The notes beneath the pieces were generated by a model. It was not told the DNA's origin and did no database searches. It saw only the letters and a list, made by a program, of their open reading frames with translations. A program made the position numbers and the translations under genes. A DNA stretch of 64,000 nt from Microvelia longipes (Eukaryota > Arthropoda > Insecta > Hemiptera > Veliidae): assembly GCA_018340805.1 (NCBI GenBank), contig JACMZG010001911.1, positions 35,489,248-35,553,247 of the forward strand. Direction: 5' to 3'. Of this stretch, positions 1 through 13,900 are shown piece by piece (the first letter of the stretch is position 1; each line of letters starts with the position of its first letter).

Positions 1-1889
1 GCAGTGTAAACTTGTTTCTCATAAAACAATATGATTTTGGGCATAAAGTTAATAAGTTACCTATCATTTTTTTAAAACCTTAAAACTAAATTATTTTGCA
101 GTGAAATGAATATGACAAACTTGGCTTATAAGTTTATTAAAATGAAAAGAGGTATTTTCATTGATGTTTATAGATAATGAAGGATATAAAATTCTTTAAA
201 GATTCACCCTCCTGAAAATTTTCCTTTTATATGTTGCTAATGTGTTAAACATAAACAAAAAAGTTGTCAATAGCTCATAATTAGATTATAATGATTTTTC
301 ATAAAAACCAGACAATTTAGTACCAATTTATTTTCAAACATAAATAAAATCCCTATAAAAATACACTAATTTCAATATAATCTACAATAATTTTGAAAAT
401 TAATTAATCAAGTGAATACTTCAAAAATGTTACACTAATTTGGATTAGTGAACATAATAAAAATATTTTTTTTACAAAACTTCAAAAATATTAATAGCGA
501 ATAGTGGGTTAATACATTACAAAAATGTAATCAATAATGAATAAACACACAAAAAATACTACCATTGCTACCACTACAAATTCATGCTAATCAAAATCTA
601 AAAATAAACAAAAGAGCCAAGGTGCATGTGAAAATGTGGTTTGCAAGTGTGGAAAAATCATGTAAAAAGTTATCAATTGCCACACATAAGCAAACAATAT
701 TGCATACATAGATATTATTCTGTTACCTGTTATGGAGAAAACAACGGCAAAGAGGCCAATCCTTTATAACATATAAGAATATCAAAAAACATGCCCCACC
801 ATTTTACAAAAAAGGAAGAAAGAAGTAAAGAATTAAAAGCACTTAAAATTAAGTGCTTTAAAACTAAATTAAAATTATTTAAAGAAGTAAGTGTTAATGA
901 CACATTGATATGAAAGTAATATACCAACATGGTAAAAATAATGAATTTTTAAAATTTATTTTTTAATAATTATCTTATTCTGAATGGTTATATCATTGTT
1001 ACAAAGAAAAGATTTGAAACAATTAATTTAAAGAATAGATGTCAAATTGAAAGAAAACCTGATACCTGTTTAATATTTAGACAGTAAGTATCCAAAATAA
1101 AATAAAAAGTAAAGTTAAGAATAATCCAGTCCTACATTATCCAGATTCTTTAAATAAATCATTTAATCATTCTTAAGTTTTTAGGATTTCCACCCCAAAT
1201 CTGCTAATAAGGCAAACAATTGATAAAGGTGTAAATCAGCGGATTAATACAAATTAAAGTTTGTATTAAATGCATTTTTTCAATAATTTATCAGCATATT
1301 ATGCAGTATTCTACCTAGATTCTCACTAACAAGCCTTTTTTTCTAATTAGTACATTTATTCTAAATTAATTACGACACATATAAAAATATGCATTTTCAG
1401 CTTAACGCAGATTTCATGTCCCTATTTGAAAATAACAATTAAGATGGGTTTTAAAAGTATAAGTGCAACAAATTTAGATGACAATCATTAACTAGAAAAG
1501 GGTAAAATAATGGAATTAAATTTTTAAATTCAACTTGCAAAATAAAGAGAGATAAATTTGACGAAGCGGCAAAAACCCCCTCAGCTTAGAATATATAAGG
1601 TGGACAAAACGTATTCATGAAAATTTATGTACCTTTAAGTGAACTCATAAGTTACTACCAATGAGCTTACTTTTAATTATCAACCAACCTCTTGTTTTGA
1701 GGGTTCGATATTGATGGTCAGTTTACATTATTTCTACATTAATATTAAATTGTATTAAAGAATCAGGGATAATATATGATGAAAGTAGCCCTTCAAATTA
1801 CCAAAGATGTTTTTTTTTTCAATTGTAAGATTGTTAATTTGATTATTGAAACAAAGCAGTTATTTAAATTAACAGTAAAATATAACTAC
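1..1889. other. left flank, presumably last arm intron
   Basis: AT-rich sequence without long open frames or recognisable Armadillo C-terminal coding sequence such as the family's acidic end and terminal Trp-Asp-Thr-Asp motif. It is best read as intron between exon 12 and a final exon outside the window. A short minus-strand stretch ending at the CAG|GTAACA site at 728-727 was considered and not accepted as an exon. Confidence 0.5.
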
Positions 1890-1980
1890 CTTGTTGATAT
1901 GGTCGACCACCATGACTTGAATGAACACTAGGAGGTCCATGACTATACATGCCATCGTAACTTGGTTCCCCTAACATATC
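1890..1980 (-). CDS. arm: arm exon 12: C-terminal tail segment
   Basis: Encodes [20 protein letters not shown] and [10 protein letters not shown], plus the first base of a Gly codon. The [12 protein letters not shown] motif is the insect Armadillo tail. Acceptor TAACAG; donor CAAG|GTAGTT, phase 1. Reading through the donor gives eight more residues and a stop (codon at 1866-1864), a possible truncated form. The normal final exon was not found between 1 and 1889. Confidence 0.93.
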
Positions 1981-4900
1981 CTGTTAAACATATTGGTAAC
2001 AACAAACACATAGTATAAATAAAAAAACATCTAATCTACTTTCACAAACAGATTCACAGACACAATATCAAATAAAATGAAACTGAATTTAACTTAAAAT
2101 AAGGACAAAGAAGAAAAATTAAAAAAATCTAATTTTAATTATTTTGTAAATATTTAATTTAAAAAAGCTCTAATTTAGTTGTCATGCTGTAAATTCTTTT
2201 TCAATCACACAATTTTTCTGATTAAAAAATTAGGACAAGTTTAATAATTAAAAAAAATAATAGACTAAAATATTTAAGACAGAACACTATACAGAATATT
2301 TAAATAATAGATTATGCTTAAAACAAGCAAATAATCTCTTGCAGTCAATCAACATATCTGTAATAGAGTGGCTTATACTAGAGCTAAACAAATAAAAGTA
2401 ATTCTCTTAATGTCTGGTTTAACCGCTACGACAGTTTGGTCCTTAGTGTTAAGTAATAATATTAAGTAACTTCTCTCACTCTTCTCTCCAGTTTCAATTT
2501 TCAGAACAAATTCAAAGTAAACAAATAATAAGATCTAAAATAATGAACTAACAGAAAAGAAAATTATTAATAATTATAATTTTGTAAATAGTCTAAAAAT
2601 GGATTCATATAAATAGGTTTCAATTTCTTAAAATTTGGCTAATAATTTCAAAAAATATATATAAAAAAATAAAATAACACGCAAGCTCTCTACTGCTAAA
2701 AATCACATCTATAATTCATGAAAAATCATACAGCAAATATTCAACACATTTAAAAAATCTACTAAAATTGGTTTATGAAAATTTTAAAAGCATTCATTGA
2801 TGATAACAGAAAAAGTGGAGAGGAATAATAAATATTCCTATGGACATAAGTGCAATAAAAATGAATGTAACGTTCAAACAGTCCAAGCTTAGAGCCAGAC
2901 AAGAAGATAAATCAAAACTTGCTTAGTATTGATGGGATTTAGTTAGTTTAAAATTTTACCTGTAAATCGGCCCCCATTGATAAGTCACCACCATTCCACA
3001 TATTCTGATCTTCTCTAAACAACGAATTAGTTAATTCCATTGATAAACGTTTCTTATAATCTTGTGGCTTATCCTCAGACATTCTGAATAGTACAGCAGC
3101 TGCATACGTAGCTAGATTCAGAGAGAAAATATTTAAAGGAACATACAATAATACAAATTAAATTTAAATTGGAGTATTGATATCTCGTGAACAAAACATT
3201 AGTAGTAGAAACTATTGATCAATGGTAATGGTAGCAAGGCTCAATGGTATGTAGTTCTTCAGCTCGTATAACCTCATTTAAGAAATAATAAATTCATGTA
3301 GTTGCTATACTAAGCTTTACAAAAATAAAAACACCCAATATGCTGTTAAATTAAAATCTTTTCACAAGGAATTCCTTAATGCTTTAAATTGCTCAGCTGG
3401 TGTCAAAATTATGCTGATGTCAAACATGTTTATACATTTAATACTTATATAATATGGACTTCAGCCATGCAGTAAGAGCCTATGTTTATGCAAAGGTATT
3501 TATTTTTCCTTTTGGTGTTGTAATTATAAGTAATTAAATCATAGAAAAGAAGGTTGAAAATAATTTTGAGAATGATCTGTGAAGTTAATCATTCACAGAC
3601 AATAAAGGGCTGCAAGAACATAGATATTATCAAGTAGAGATAGTTTCACTGAAATCATCAGCATATTTATTATGGTAAATAAACAAAGTAAGTAACCCAA
3701 TTCCAAAACAGCTTCATAAAAAAATAAATAAATAATATCCTTTCAGATAAAATAATAAGATATTAGTAGTTTTGACTTGACATTTTTAAGCATTTTAAGT
3801 CAATCAAATGTTTCCTAATAAAATAATAACCTATTAAATTTGAAGAAGTAAATAGAGCAAATCAATTATAAATAAAGGCGTGAAAAGTGTATTCACAAAT
3901 GAAATAAGACATAGAAACAGTCATCCAACACTGGTCTTCGTGAACCATAGGAACTATACACACTGCATTTACTTCTTCTATGGATATCTTGTACAAATAT
4001 TTGAGTTAGCCATCTTTTATCTTTAGCTTTATAGCAGCAGTAGGCTTCTAGTAAAGAGAATAGTTAAGGTCTTTTAAAAGATCTTTAACCCCTTGATGCC
4101 ATTGTCGGTGGGCCTAAGTCCAAATCGTAGGACCAGAGCCACAGTTCTCTACACAGTCAGGTGTTATGTTTGGCTTAGGCGTCAAAATGACCTAAGTTGT
4201 CTGTTAATACATCTCAAACTTAAAATGTTTGCAAATGCGTTTCATTCTTATGTTTGTATTCAATTTAAGGCCATAGTGCATTAGAGAACCCCTTTTGTTT
4301 ATTAAATAGAGGAAAAAAGGAAATTAACTTTTCAGACTCTTTATGGGCAGACTTAAAAGGTCTTTTTGTTCCAATCAAACCTGAGCTCCCAGTTCTTTTA
4401 CATGGGCATGAAAAATAAACTGATTTAATGATAAAAACAATTGAAAAGTGAAATTCGCACATAACTTTTTAGTTCATACCATAACATTAAATATAATAGT
4501 TATAAGCAAAGGGATTTTAATAAATCCCTTTTGATTTAAATGAAAACTATCAAGTAAAATTGGTAACTCGCAGGCAATCTTAGCAGTATTGACTTCAGAT
4601 CTCAACAACATTATGTTCGTCTATCATAAGTAAACAATTGTGCAAACTTAAAAAGTTATTTACTATGATAGGAAAGTTAATTAACAACAATGCTACTTAC
4701 CAACACCTTCATTTCTAGAATGCAATAACTCAGTTAAGGGAGCTGTAGCACCCTCCTGTTCTATCATCTCAGCTCCTTCCTTATCCTGGGCCAACTCACA
4801 AAGTACACCGGCAGCAACACGCTGAATATTCTCAATCTCGTTAAACAGAAGCTGTACGAATATTGGGATTACGTGTTGCGCTCTGATAATAGCCCGATTA

Positions 4901-7900
4901 TGAGACTCTCTAGCGAGTATGTGTAGAGCTCCCACAGTGCCCTCAACTATTTCCTCCATTCTAACACCATCAGCATAAGCAGTTGCAGCTTGACTTCCAC
5001 TACTAGCGACACTTGATCTTTGCTATAAACAAAATTCACATAATCAGCTTTTTTTTAAACAAGTCCTTTATTAGCAAAAGTATACAATATTTATTTTGTG
5101 TAAACTGGAACCATATTTTATTTATTGATTTGGGGTGATTTGTGCCTCTTTATTTTCATTTTATTTATTTATTTATTTTGGTATGAAATTTGGTTATTTT
5201 TTTGGGGTGTGAGGGGGTTTGTTTGGGTTAAGGATAATTTCATATTTTTTGGTTTGGGTATTTTAATTTTTTTTTCTTGCAGGATTTTCAAAAGATAATA
5301 TTTTTATGGTGTTTTGAATAGGTTTATATTGTAAAGGGATTTTGTAGGAGTACATAATCAGTTTTAAAGCTCCAAAAAATATAGTTAATACAGGCTTAGA
5401 AGGAAAAATATTTATATAGTTATATTGGTTTATGTTTGAATCCATAGGGTGATTACAGCAGTTCTTATTTTCAAATCTTACTCAATTCTTACCCTAGGGT
5501 ATCAGGCATAACCCTTATTAAAGTAACTCTTGTAACCCAATCTCTGTACTTGACAGCAATAAGTGTAAAAGGCATTTCAGATTTTATAACACAAGTGTGA
5601 GCATTGACTTTGATAAAGAAGAGAAAGTATAACCAGCTAATTTTTTTATTAATATTTTTATTAAATTAACAAAATGATTATAAAATTGTAGTAACTAACC
5701 CTTTGAGTGTCCTGGAAAGCTCTCATTAACAACCTCACAAGATGGTGTATTGCTCCGTGTTCTCTAAGAGGAGCATGATTAGCTTGACATAAGGCCAGAT
5801 TTCTAATTAAACCAATAACAGCTTTAACAAGAGGCCACCTGGATGGAGGATGAAGTAACTTGACGATCACCTGAAGACCATAATTTATTCTAACAGCATT
5901 CTGGGCCATCTCACTTTCCATGTGTCGAGAAGTTAGGTGACGTAAAGCACAAACCTGGTAATAGTCAAAATATATGAATTGTATATAATAGTAACAAGGT
6001 AACAGCAAACAATTAAATAAAATATAATCCAGATTGTTGAAACCACACTTAAAATTATAAATGCCTTAGTCATGTTCGAATTAATTAATTGAAGCTATAA
6101 CAGGGTTTAGAAACTATGAATTTAGGAATGCAGCAGCGTTCCGCTCCGCCAAGTCATGAAGAAAAGTTAAAATACCCCGCTTAGTTAGTAAAAAAAGTCA
6201 AAATCCACAAAACCTGCCACTGTATATTATACTGTACCCAACAAGTAGGGTTTTTGAGGGTCTGTAGCGTGTTAACGGCTATAGGTACAAAAATATTGTT
6301 ATATCTTTAAAGGGCGTGCCTTGTTGATCAACAATAAATAAAAAATAAGGAAACGAAAAACTAAGCTAGCAAACGATAGTTTTATATGTTTACACACCTA
6401 CAGCCCAACTACTGAATGGATTTTGAAATGTGGGGACTTTTAGAATTTGTGTTATGTCTGTGTGTCCTACCTGATAAAACCTTAAAGTAGACATTCCTAA
6501 GTTAAACACAGAGCTAGAAACTAAGCTTTTATATAAATTGACCCACATGCAGACTTAACTAATGAATGGATTTTGGTATTTTAGGACTTTTGGATTTGTC
6601 TAATGCTTTTTAACATTCTTGTATCGATGCATCCCAAATTTTTTATGCTGTATGCACCGCAAAAAACAGAGCTTAAGAGTGGTGTATAGAATACCTTGAC
6701 ACCCTTTACAGCTTTATGTACATCATTTATCTTGTTTACTTTAATTTTTACATAAAAGAGTACCCATAGAAAAAGTCATGATACCTTACCAAAAACCACT
6801 TACGTGGTAAAAAACTCCCCAAAAAAAGTAGGAAAATGAACTTTTCTGTCCCGCCAAGTCATGTCCATATTGGGTAGAGACTGTCATTGGCATTTCAAAG
6901 TGAAATTTCTAGGTTGGCTATACTAAAGGGCCTTTTTTAACTGTGAGGCAATCATCAGCTTCTTCTCCTTGGGGGAGTGCCAAAAAAGTGAATCAACTTA
7001 AAAGGTAGAATTAATGCCTGATTATATCGTACCTTTATTTTTTCATTTATTTCTTGTGTTTACTCCTGGATCTATGCAGGTAAATAAAACTGCTGCAATT
7101 ATGACAACTGCTAAAATCTGTTATGATTAATCTCCACGAACACCTGAATTGTTTGGTATCTCAAAATATAGTAAATGAAGCTATACAATTTATTCACACT
7201 GCTGGCTTGTCGCCAAGGAGAAGAAGCTGATGATTGCCTCACAGTTTAAAAAAAGCTCTTTAGTATAGCCAACATAGCAACTTCACTTTGAAACGCCAAT
7301 GACCATCTCCACCCAATGCGGACATGACTTGGCGGGACAGAAAAGTTGATTTCCCTACTTTTTGGACCAAAGACTTGGCGAGAAATTTCAACAGGCTTTT
7401 ATCAAACCAAGATGAAATATAATAAAGATTTAAAGTTTGCAACAAGTAGAATTTCATATTTCATGCTCCTACAAAGCACCACTGCTCCTGAAATTTATTT
7501 TGTATTTTATTGTAATTAAAAAAAAAAAAATATGGCTGTACTCACAGCAGGTTCAGTGATTTCCTCTCTATCCCCAGCATTGACAATAGTCCTGACCAAG
7601 GCGTCTACACCACCAACTTGACAGACAGTTACCTTATTCCTTTGATTATTACAAGTAAGATTAGACAAAATACCAGCAGAGCATGTCACAATGTTTACAT
7701 CAGGTTGGCCTAAGAGTTGCACAAGAGACTGCAGTAAACCTTCAAGACCATCGACCTAGATAAACAAACAAGAGACACTTAAAAATACGGTTTTTACAAG
7801 AGAAATGAACATGATAAATATACAGTTTGACGGGATAGACTCTGTCCTAAACAGAGACAGAGTCTATTCCTAAAACTGTTGGGAATCTCATAGGAAAAAC

Positions 7901-10900
7901 CACAATGAGATTCCATCAGTCTGTAGAAACTCAAAGTTCATTCTATTAGGTCCCAGACTAAGCATTTCAAAAACACATTTAAAACCAATAGTTGTAAATG
8001 TATACATTTAAACCAAGTTTTTCTTTCTGTACTTGATTGTCAGAGAGATAAATATCCAAATTTTAAGTTAGAAGATTTTTATAAAACCAAAGAAATGATT
8101 TAAATAAATAAGCAATGAAATTGTGTTATGATTTTTACTTTTCCTGATTTATACCATATGTATGTAGGAAAAGTATTGTTTGCAAGAAAAATCAAAACCG
8201 GGATGTTACTGGAATTATCTGTTTTAAGTGTTTTAAGACCTGAGAAGTTTCCACAAAGTTATCTGTCTGTATGTGAGTGTATGTGTATCTGTTACCATTG
8301 TAGCTTCCAGTGTATTTATGCTAGAGAGTTGAAACTTTCTACTAAAGTCGGTCTATATGTGTAGTTGTGCTACATTTTATTTATGACGTCATAAACCCAA
8401 TATGAGTCCAATGTGATGAGGGAAAGTTCTAAAGTACCTTGTACCCAATTTTGGGAAATATTTTATGTCTGAAAATAACGTCTCTATCATGTAAAACTTA
8501 AGACACCAAGTAAAAAGTAAGAAATGTTGTCTTAATTAATCTTAATAAAACATAACAAACCTTACAAGCAATTAACTTGCTACTGTAGATTAAAATATTA
8601 AAATTAAGTTGATAAGTAAATGATTTTACTTCGATGAGCCAAAAAAAGAGATAAGGTCAAAGCACTCACTACCTTAGTTCCAGCGTCGGATAAGTTACGA
8701 AGTGTCCACAAACAGTTTTGTACAAGTCTTCCAGATGGGTGTCCAAGATGCATAGCAAGAGCTTGCATACCACCAGCCTCAACAATGGCAGGCTTATTAC
8801 TTCCACATACACTAAGAACTAAAATTACACAAACCACAATTAAGCAATACAAACAGAAATTGGGTGATTACTTTCAGTGCTATTTTCAATGTGCGTAAAA
8901 AATAATTATAATATACATAAAAAGTTAGCTTTGTAATACAGAAAATGCCAACAATAAAACACAAGTAAAAACAAAGAAACCTAATTACAAACCAAAAGTT
9001 CTTGTGCTTGCTTGGTTAACCCCACGTTAGTATTTGATAGAATAATTAGACATTCAATAGTTATTTATGCACCTACGGAATAAAATAAGCCATTTTCCAT
9101 TATTAACAAAGTGGTTCTTAAGGCGAAGCTGTAGGAACCAAAGGTAAATCCCGAGGTGAAGCTGAAGTATTAATGTAATTTATTCCCAAACCACAGATGA
9201 GCTATTATCGAAACGATGTTATAACCTTCATCTATGATTACAGACTTAATATAACAGGATATTTCAAGATTAATAGTTATTTATGCCATAAGGCTGAGAA
9301 GTGTGTCTTTATGTCATGGCAATTAGATTTACCGACGAGCGAAGCGAGTCGGGAAAAAATTACCAAGACATAAAGACATTCTCAGCCGGATGGCATACAC
9401 TATTTTTTTTGAGGTAGCACTCATAAAAAAAAAAATCAAAAAATAGCATTCATTAAACTGCGCTATACACTTAATTGAAAAAAAAAAAAAACAAACGTCC
9501 AATTATTATTAACTCCATATTATCGCCGTCATTAAATTCATCCATAGCTTCACACTTTTACTCAAAAATGTAAAAGCTTTACAAATAAACACACAAAAAT
9601 TGTCAATTAGAAAAGTACTAAATAACCTCCTATAACAATAATGATTGGCTTCTCATCCTAAAAACGGTCCAATAAAGTGATCAATTACGTACTACCTCAA
9701 AAAAAAGTATTTATTGAATAATATAATAAAGATATTTCAATTTGAAAATATTACTTTTAAAGAGTTATGTGTTTTACTTTGTGTCAATGACTTGCCCATG
9801 AGTAATTTGATAATTTTCAAAGCAATCTGATTCAAGCTTTTTTTATGTTTACTGTAGTCAGATAATTAATTTAGTCCCACAATGTTATTTGTAATAAAAA
9901 TATAACTTAATGAGTAAACCTTTCGTTCGCATCATTAATATGTGAGGTAAGTACTGCTCTGTGTTAATAGATAGTCTGCAATGGATTATAGAAACAGAGC
10001 CCATACAATCAAACTAAAGTTTTAAAAATTCTCGACTCTCATTCTAGAGTTGGTCAAATTACTTTGTTTTTTTTATTTAATGACTTTAAACACGTATCAA
10101 ATTACATATTTATATTGTATTTTGTACTTGAAAAGCATCTAAAAACAATACACACACATATATATGTGTGTGTGTTTATGCCTGACCCTGCACATTGCCA
10201 TCTACCAAGTTATACATCCTGTTCAATGAGACTAATTAGTAAATAGAATCATTCTACTCATAAGTAAACACATTTTTAATTCGATTGTAACATTAAATTA
10301 AAAAAAAAACTCACCCTTAAGAACTCTAGATGTAGTCCACAAAAGCTTCTCGTAATCATAAGAGCGCATGATACGAACTAATTCAATAGGTCCTTGAGAT
10401 GCCAGAATAATAAGTTTACTTTCTTGATTACCATATGCAAGAATTTGAAGACAATCGGTTACAATAGCAAGGAATTTGACATTGTTTCTTTGCAATAAAG
10501 CAACCATTTTCTGAAGACCACCAGCCAATCTCACAGCCATTTTACTTCCTTCTTGATGAAGTAAAAGATTGTGAAGAGTAGTGATAGCATAAAACAGCAC
10601 CGACTCTACAGGAGAGCTAAAACAAAAATTAAGTAAATGAAATTCAATAATCATCATGGTTATGGAATATAAAAATTAAATTATCAAAAACAATTCAGTG
10701 GCACATCACTTACTTATTCTCTCATCAAATTAAAATAATTTCAATGAAGTATACAATTAATAGTAAATAAACATCATTCAGCAATATAAACAAAGGCGTT
10801 AAAATTTTTAGACATTGACTGCTGAAGTCAATGTAATGAGAATTCTTTACAAAAGATGTAAAGGTAGATTATAAACTTGAAAATAAGTACACTCGGAATG

Positions 10901-13900
10901 TATCTCGGAAATGTATAAAAAAATCGGGTGCAGGGTATCTTGGAACTTTCCTCACCACATTGGATTTACTATGCTCATCCTCTGTACTTCAGACTCGCTT
11001 TGCTCGTCCTTAGAATATACAATTTGCTAAGTTAATACTACAACATGTCTTTGGACTAGCTTCGCTAATACTCAGATAGTAATTTCATTAGTTTTATTCC
11101 CATCCAGGCACTGATCATGCTCAATGCTGCTTAACTTTTATGATCCAACAAAAACCATAAATATACTTGCTGAATTAAACTTAGTATACTTATTTATTAC
11201 ATAAAAAAATAAACTAGGAGGACATAGTAACACCTGAAACGGATAATTCTGGTGACATCCCAGCTGCGGATTTCTTTTGCAAACACAATGTGTTTCCTAT
11301 ACAGCTACGGTATAAATGAGGAAAAGTAATAAAAAAATATAATTGATTACAAATTAATAAGTAATATAAAATTTAATAAAGTTTTTAAGTACCTCAGAAG
11401 TTTTACAAGAGCAGGTATTCCTCCAGATTTAAAAATAGCAAGAAGACCCTGTCTGTGGTGTGATAAATTGTGAAGGGTACCAACAGCTCCTTTGGTTGTT
11501 TCAAGATCATTTGAATTAGAGATGGCTCTCACCAATGCAGCAACCATCTAAGCACCAATTATTGTTTTATGAGGAATAAAATAAAACATTTTACAAAATT
11601 AAAGAAAAAGATAACCAAGCTAAGGAGTTAATTAAAGAACAACAGGAGGTAATTTTATTAATTACTGAGTGCTGCTCTGCTGGTAAAAATATCTAACAAT
11701 TATTATAAAAATTGGTTTTATATAGTAAATAACAAATAAGCAGCATATAAGCTACATTACTATTTTAAATCCCAATTAAATGTTTTAGATATCTATAAAA
11801 AACAACTTTTACTGCCAAACCTATTAACATTAAATACCTGATTTACATGAATAAAAAGAGCAGTTGGGACTAACTACATAGGCTTCAGATGGAACTAATT
11901 TACAGCGCCCTAATCACATGTTGAAACCTGAGGAAACAGCCTGAAGGGTTATTATACAAATATCATAAATAAAACAAATTTTGTAGGATAAAAAAAAAGA
12001 AAATTTTTAATTTTGGGTGTTAATCAAATAAAAAATTAATCGTTTTGACTAAACTATAGAGAAAGACAAATAAATACAATTAAGATAAGAAAAAAATATT
12101 TAATAACCTGTGGGCTATTCATGATGGCATGTCTAGAAGCTTCCTTCTTAGACAATTGGTGAACCATCATAGCAGCCTGAGATACAACTACTTGGTCTTC
12201 ATCATTTAACAATTTTATCAACTCAGGAATAGCTCTGGTAGCCAAGTCAGCATCATCCTAGAAAAATTTAAATAATTAATACCTTTAGATTTTATAATTT
12301 ATTAAAATACAAGTAAACTAGTAATAAAAACTAAACTAGTAGCTTAGACAACCAAAAATGGTAATATTATTAATAACAACACCAACAACGTCTTTCCACT
12401 AAATTTAAACTTTATTGTGCAGAGCCGGCTTTCGGCAATAATGCCATCTACAGTGCCTAAACAAGTAATATTATTATATTTTTAAATAAAAACTATTATT
12501 TGTAAGAAAAAAAATGTTCCATAAAGTCTGTTTTGTTTTCCCAACTGATATATTATCTGAAATGGAGAATACGCTAGATTCAATCAGAAATAGTTGAAGT
12601 ACCATATGTACAAAGCCATTGATAGGGTTAAATCATAGACAAATAAGCTTTTTTTTACTTTGGAAATTTGCTGAGATGGGGCTTATATCAGTTTTAATTG
12701 CAATTATTGCTGATAACATACCTGGTAGTTAATAAGATTGACTACAGCATGTTTGAGCATTTGACTTGGCTCAGAGAGACGCTGAACAGCAGTAGGCTGA
12801 GCACCATCAAACTGTGTGGAAGGAATTTCAATGCCTTCTTCCAATGTTTCCGGAAACATAGCAGCACGGACTCGGGCTGAACGAGTCTGGCTGAGTTGTT
12901 GATTCATCTCTGTGATAAAAAGAAACAATACAATCATTACTTATAGTTTTTAAAAAAATGAGAAATCAAAGCTCAAAAATATAGTTTGAGAATTAACAAC
13001 TGATTTTGTGAATTAAATTCCATCATAGCTTTATTATAACCAATGTAAATAACTAATAACATTTAGGTTTTCTTTAAATTGATAATTTAGCAAATTAGTC
13101 AACAGATGAATTAAGATAATAACATTCTCATTCTTTCTGACGAACGTTCTTTAAGATAATAACAGAAATGAAGTTTGAAAATTAATAATAGCACAGATAA
13201 ATTATTAGATATTATCAATATTACCATCAACTTGTTCCTGAGTGAATCCTTGGCTAAAGCCTTGATCCAAGTCAAACATGAGTTGATCTCCATCCATATC
13301 ATCTTCCTTGCCAGATAGTGACGGTGCATTGGTGGTGACTCCGGAATGGATGCCAGAGTCAGCCAGATAAGAATTCTGCTGCCACATCAGTGTTTGTTCC
13401 TTCATACCGACAAGATCACTTCCAGCTGTGTAATTACTGTGAGACACTAAAAAGAGAGAAAAAACAAATATAAACTTAACAGCAATCATCCACAAAAAAT
13501 AAGATACTGTAGGTACTCAAACAAACGATGTTATTTTTGTTGTCTATAGGCCACACTTTTTTATCTCAATGGATAGCCTGATAAAATTAGTTATTATTTA
13601 ATATTAATAATAAGTAAGAAACACTTTAAATTTTTCAGTAATAGAGAGATTTCAATGCTATTAACCTATCTTGTCATGGATAACCATAGATTAGTAAAAA
13701 ACCATAATTTTCACAAAAATAGGTAAAAATGATCTAGATAAAAATATGTCAAGGTAATACAAAATATTTAATATTACAATAGCACTAATCACGATAAATA
13801 CTTTTATAAAAATTAGACTTAACAGATGAATCACACATTAGTTAGTCTTTAAAAAGATAAGTATGGATGACTCACATTACAGTAAATCTTAAAAATTTAA

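Noticed and set aside
727..765. Possible short terminal arm exon on the minus strand (frame ending GLASLPLFSP then stop)
   Set aside because: The phase fits exon 12, but the acceptor is poor and the sequence has no resemblance to the Armadillo C-terminus. The end also looks like a donor site rather than coding.
3640..3660. CTGATGATTTCAGTGAAAC on the minus strand
   Set aside because: Core words present but no stem II and no stem I pairing.
9190..9215. Hammerhead-like CAGATGAG ... CGAAACG
   Set aside because: One core base is wrong, stem II is a single pair, and flanking stems do not pair.
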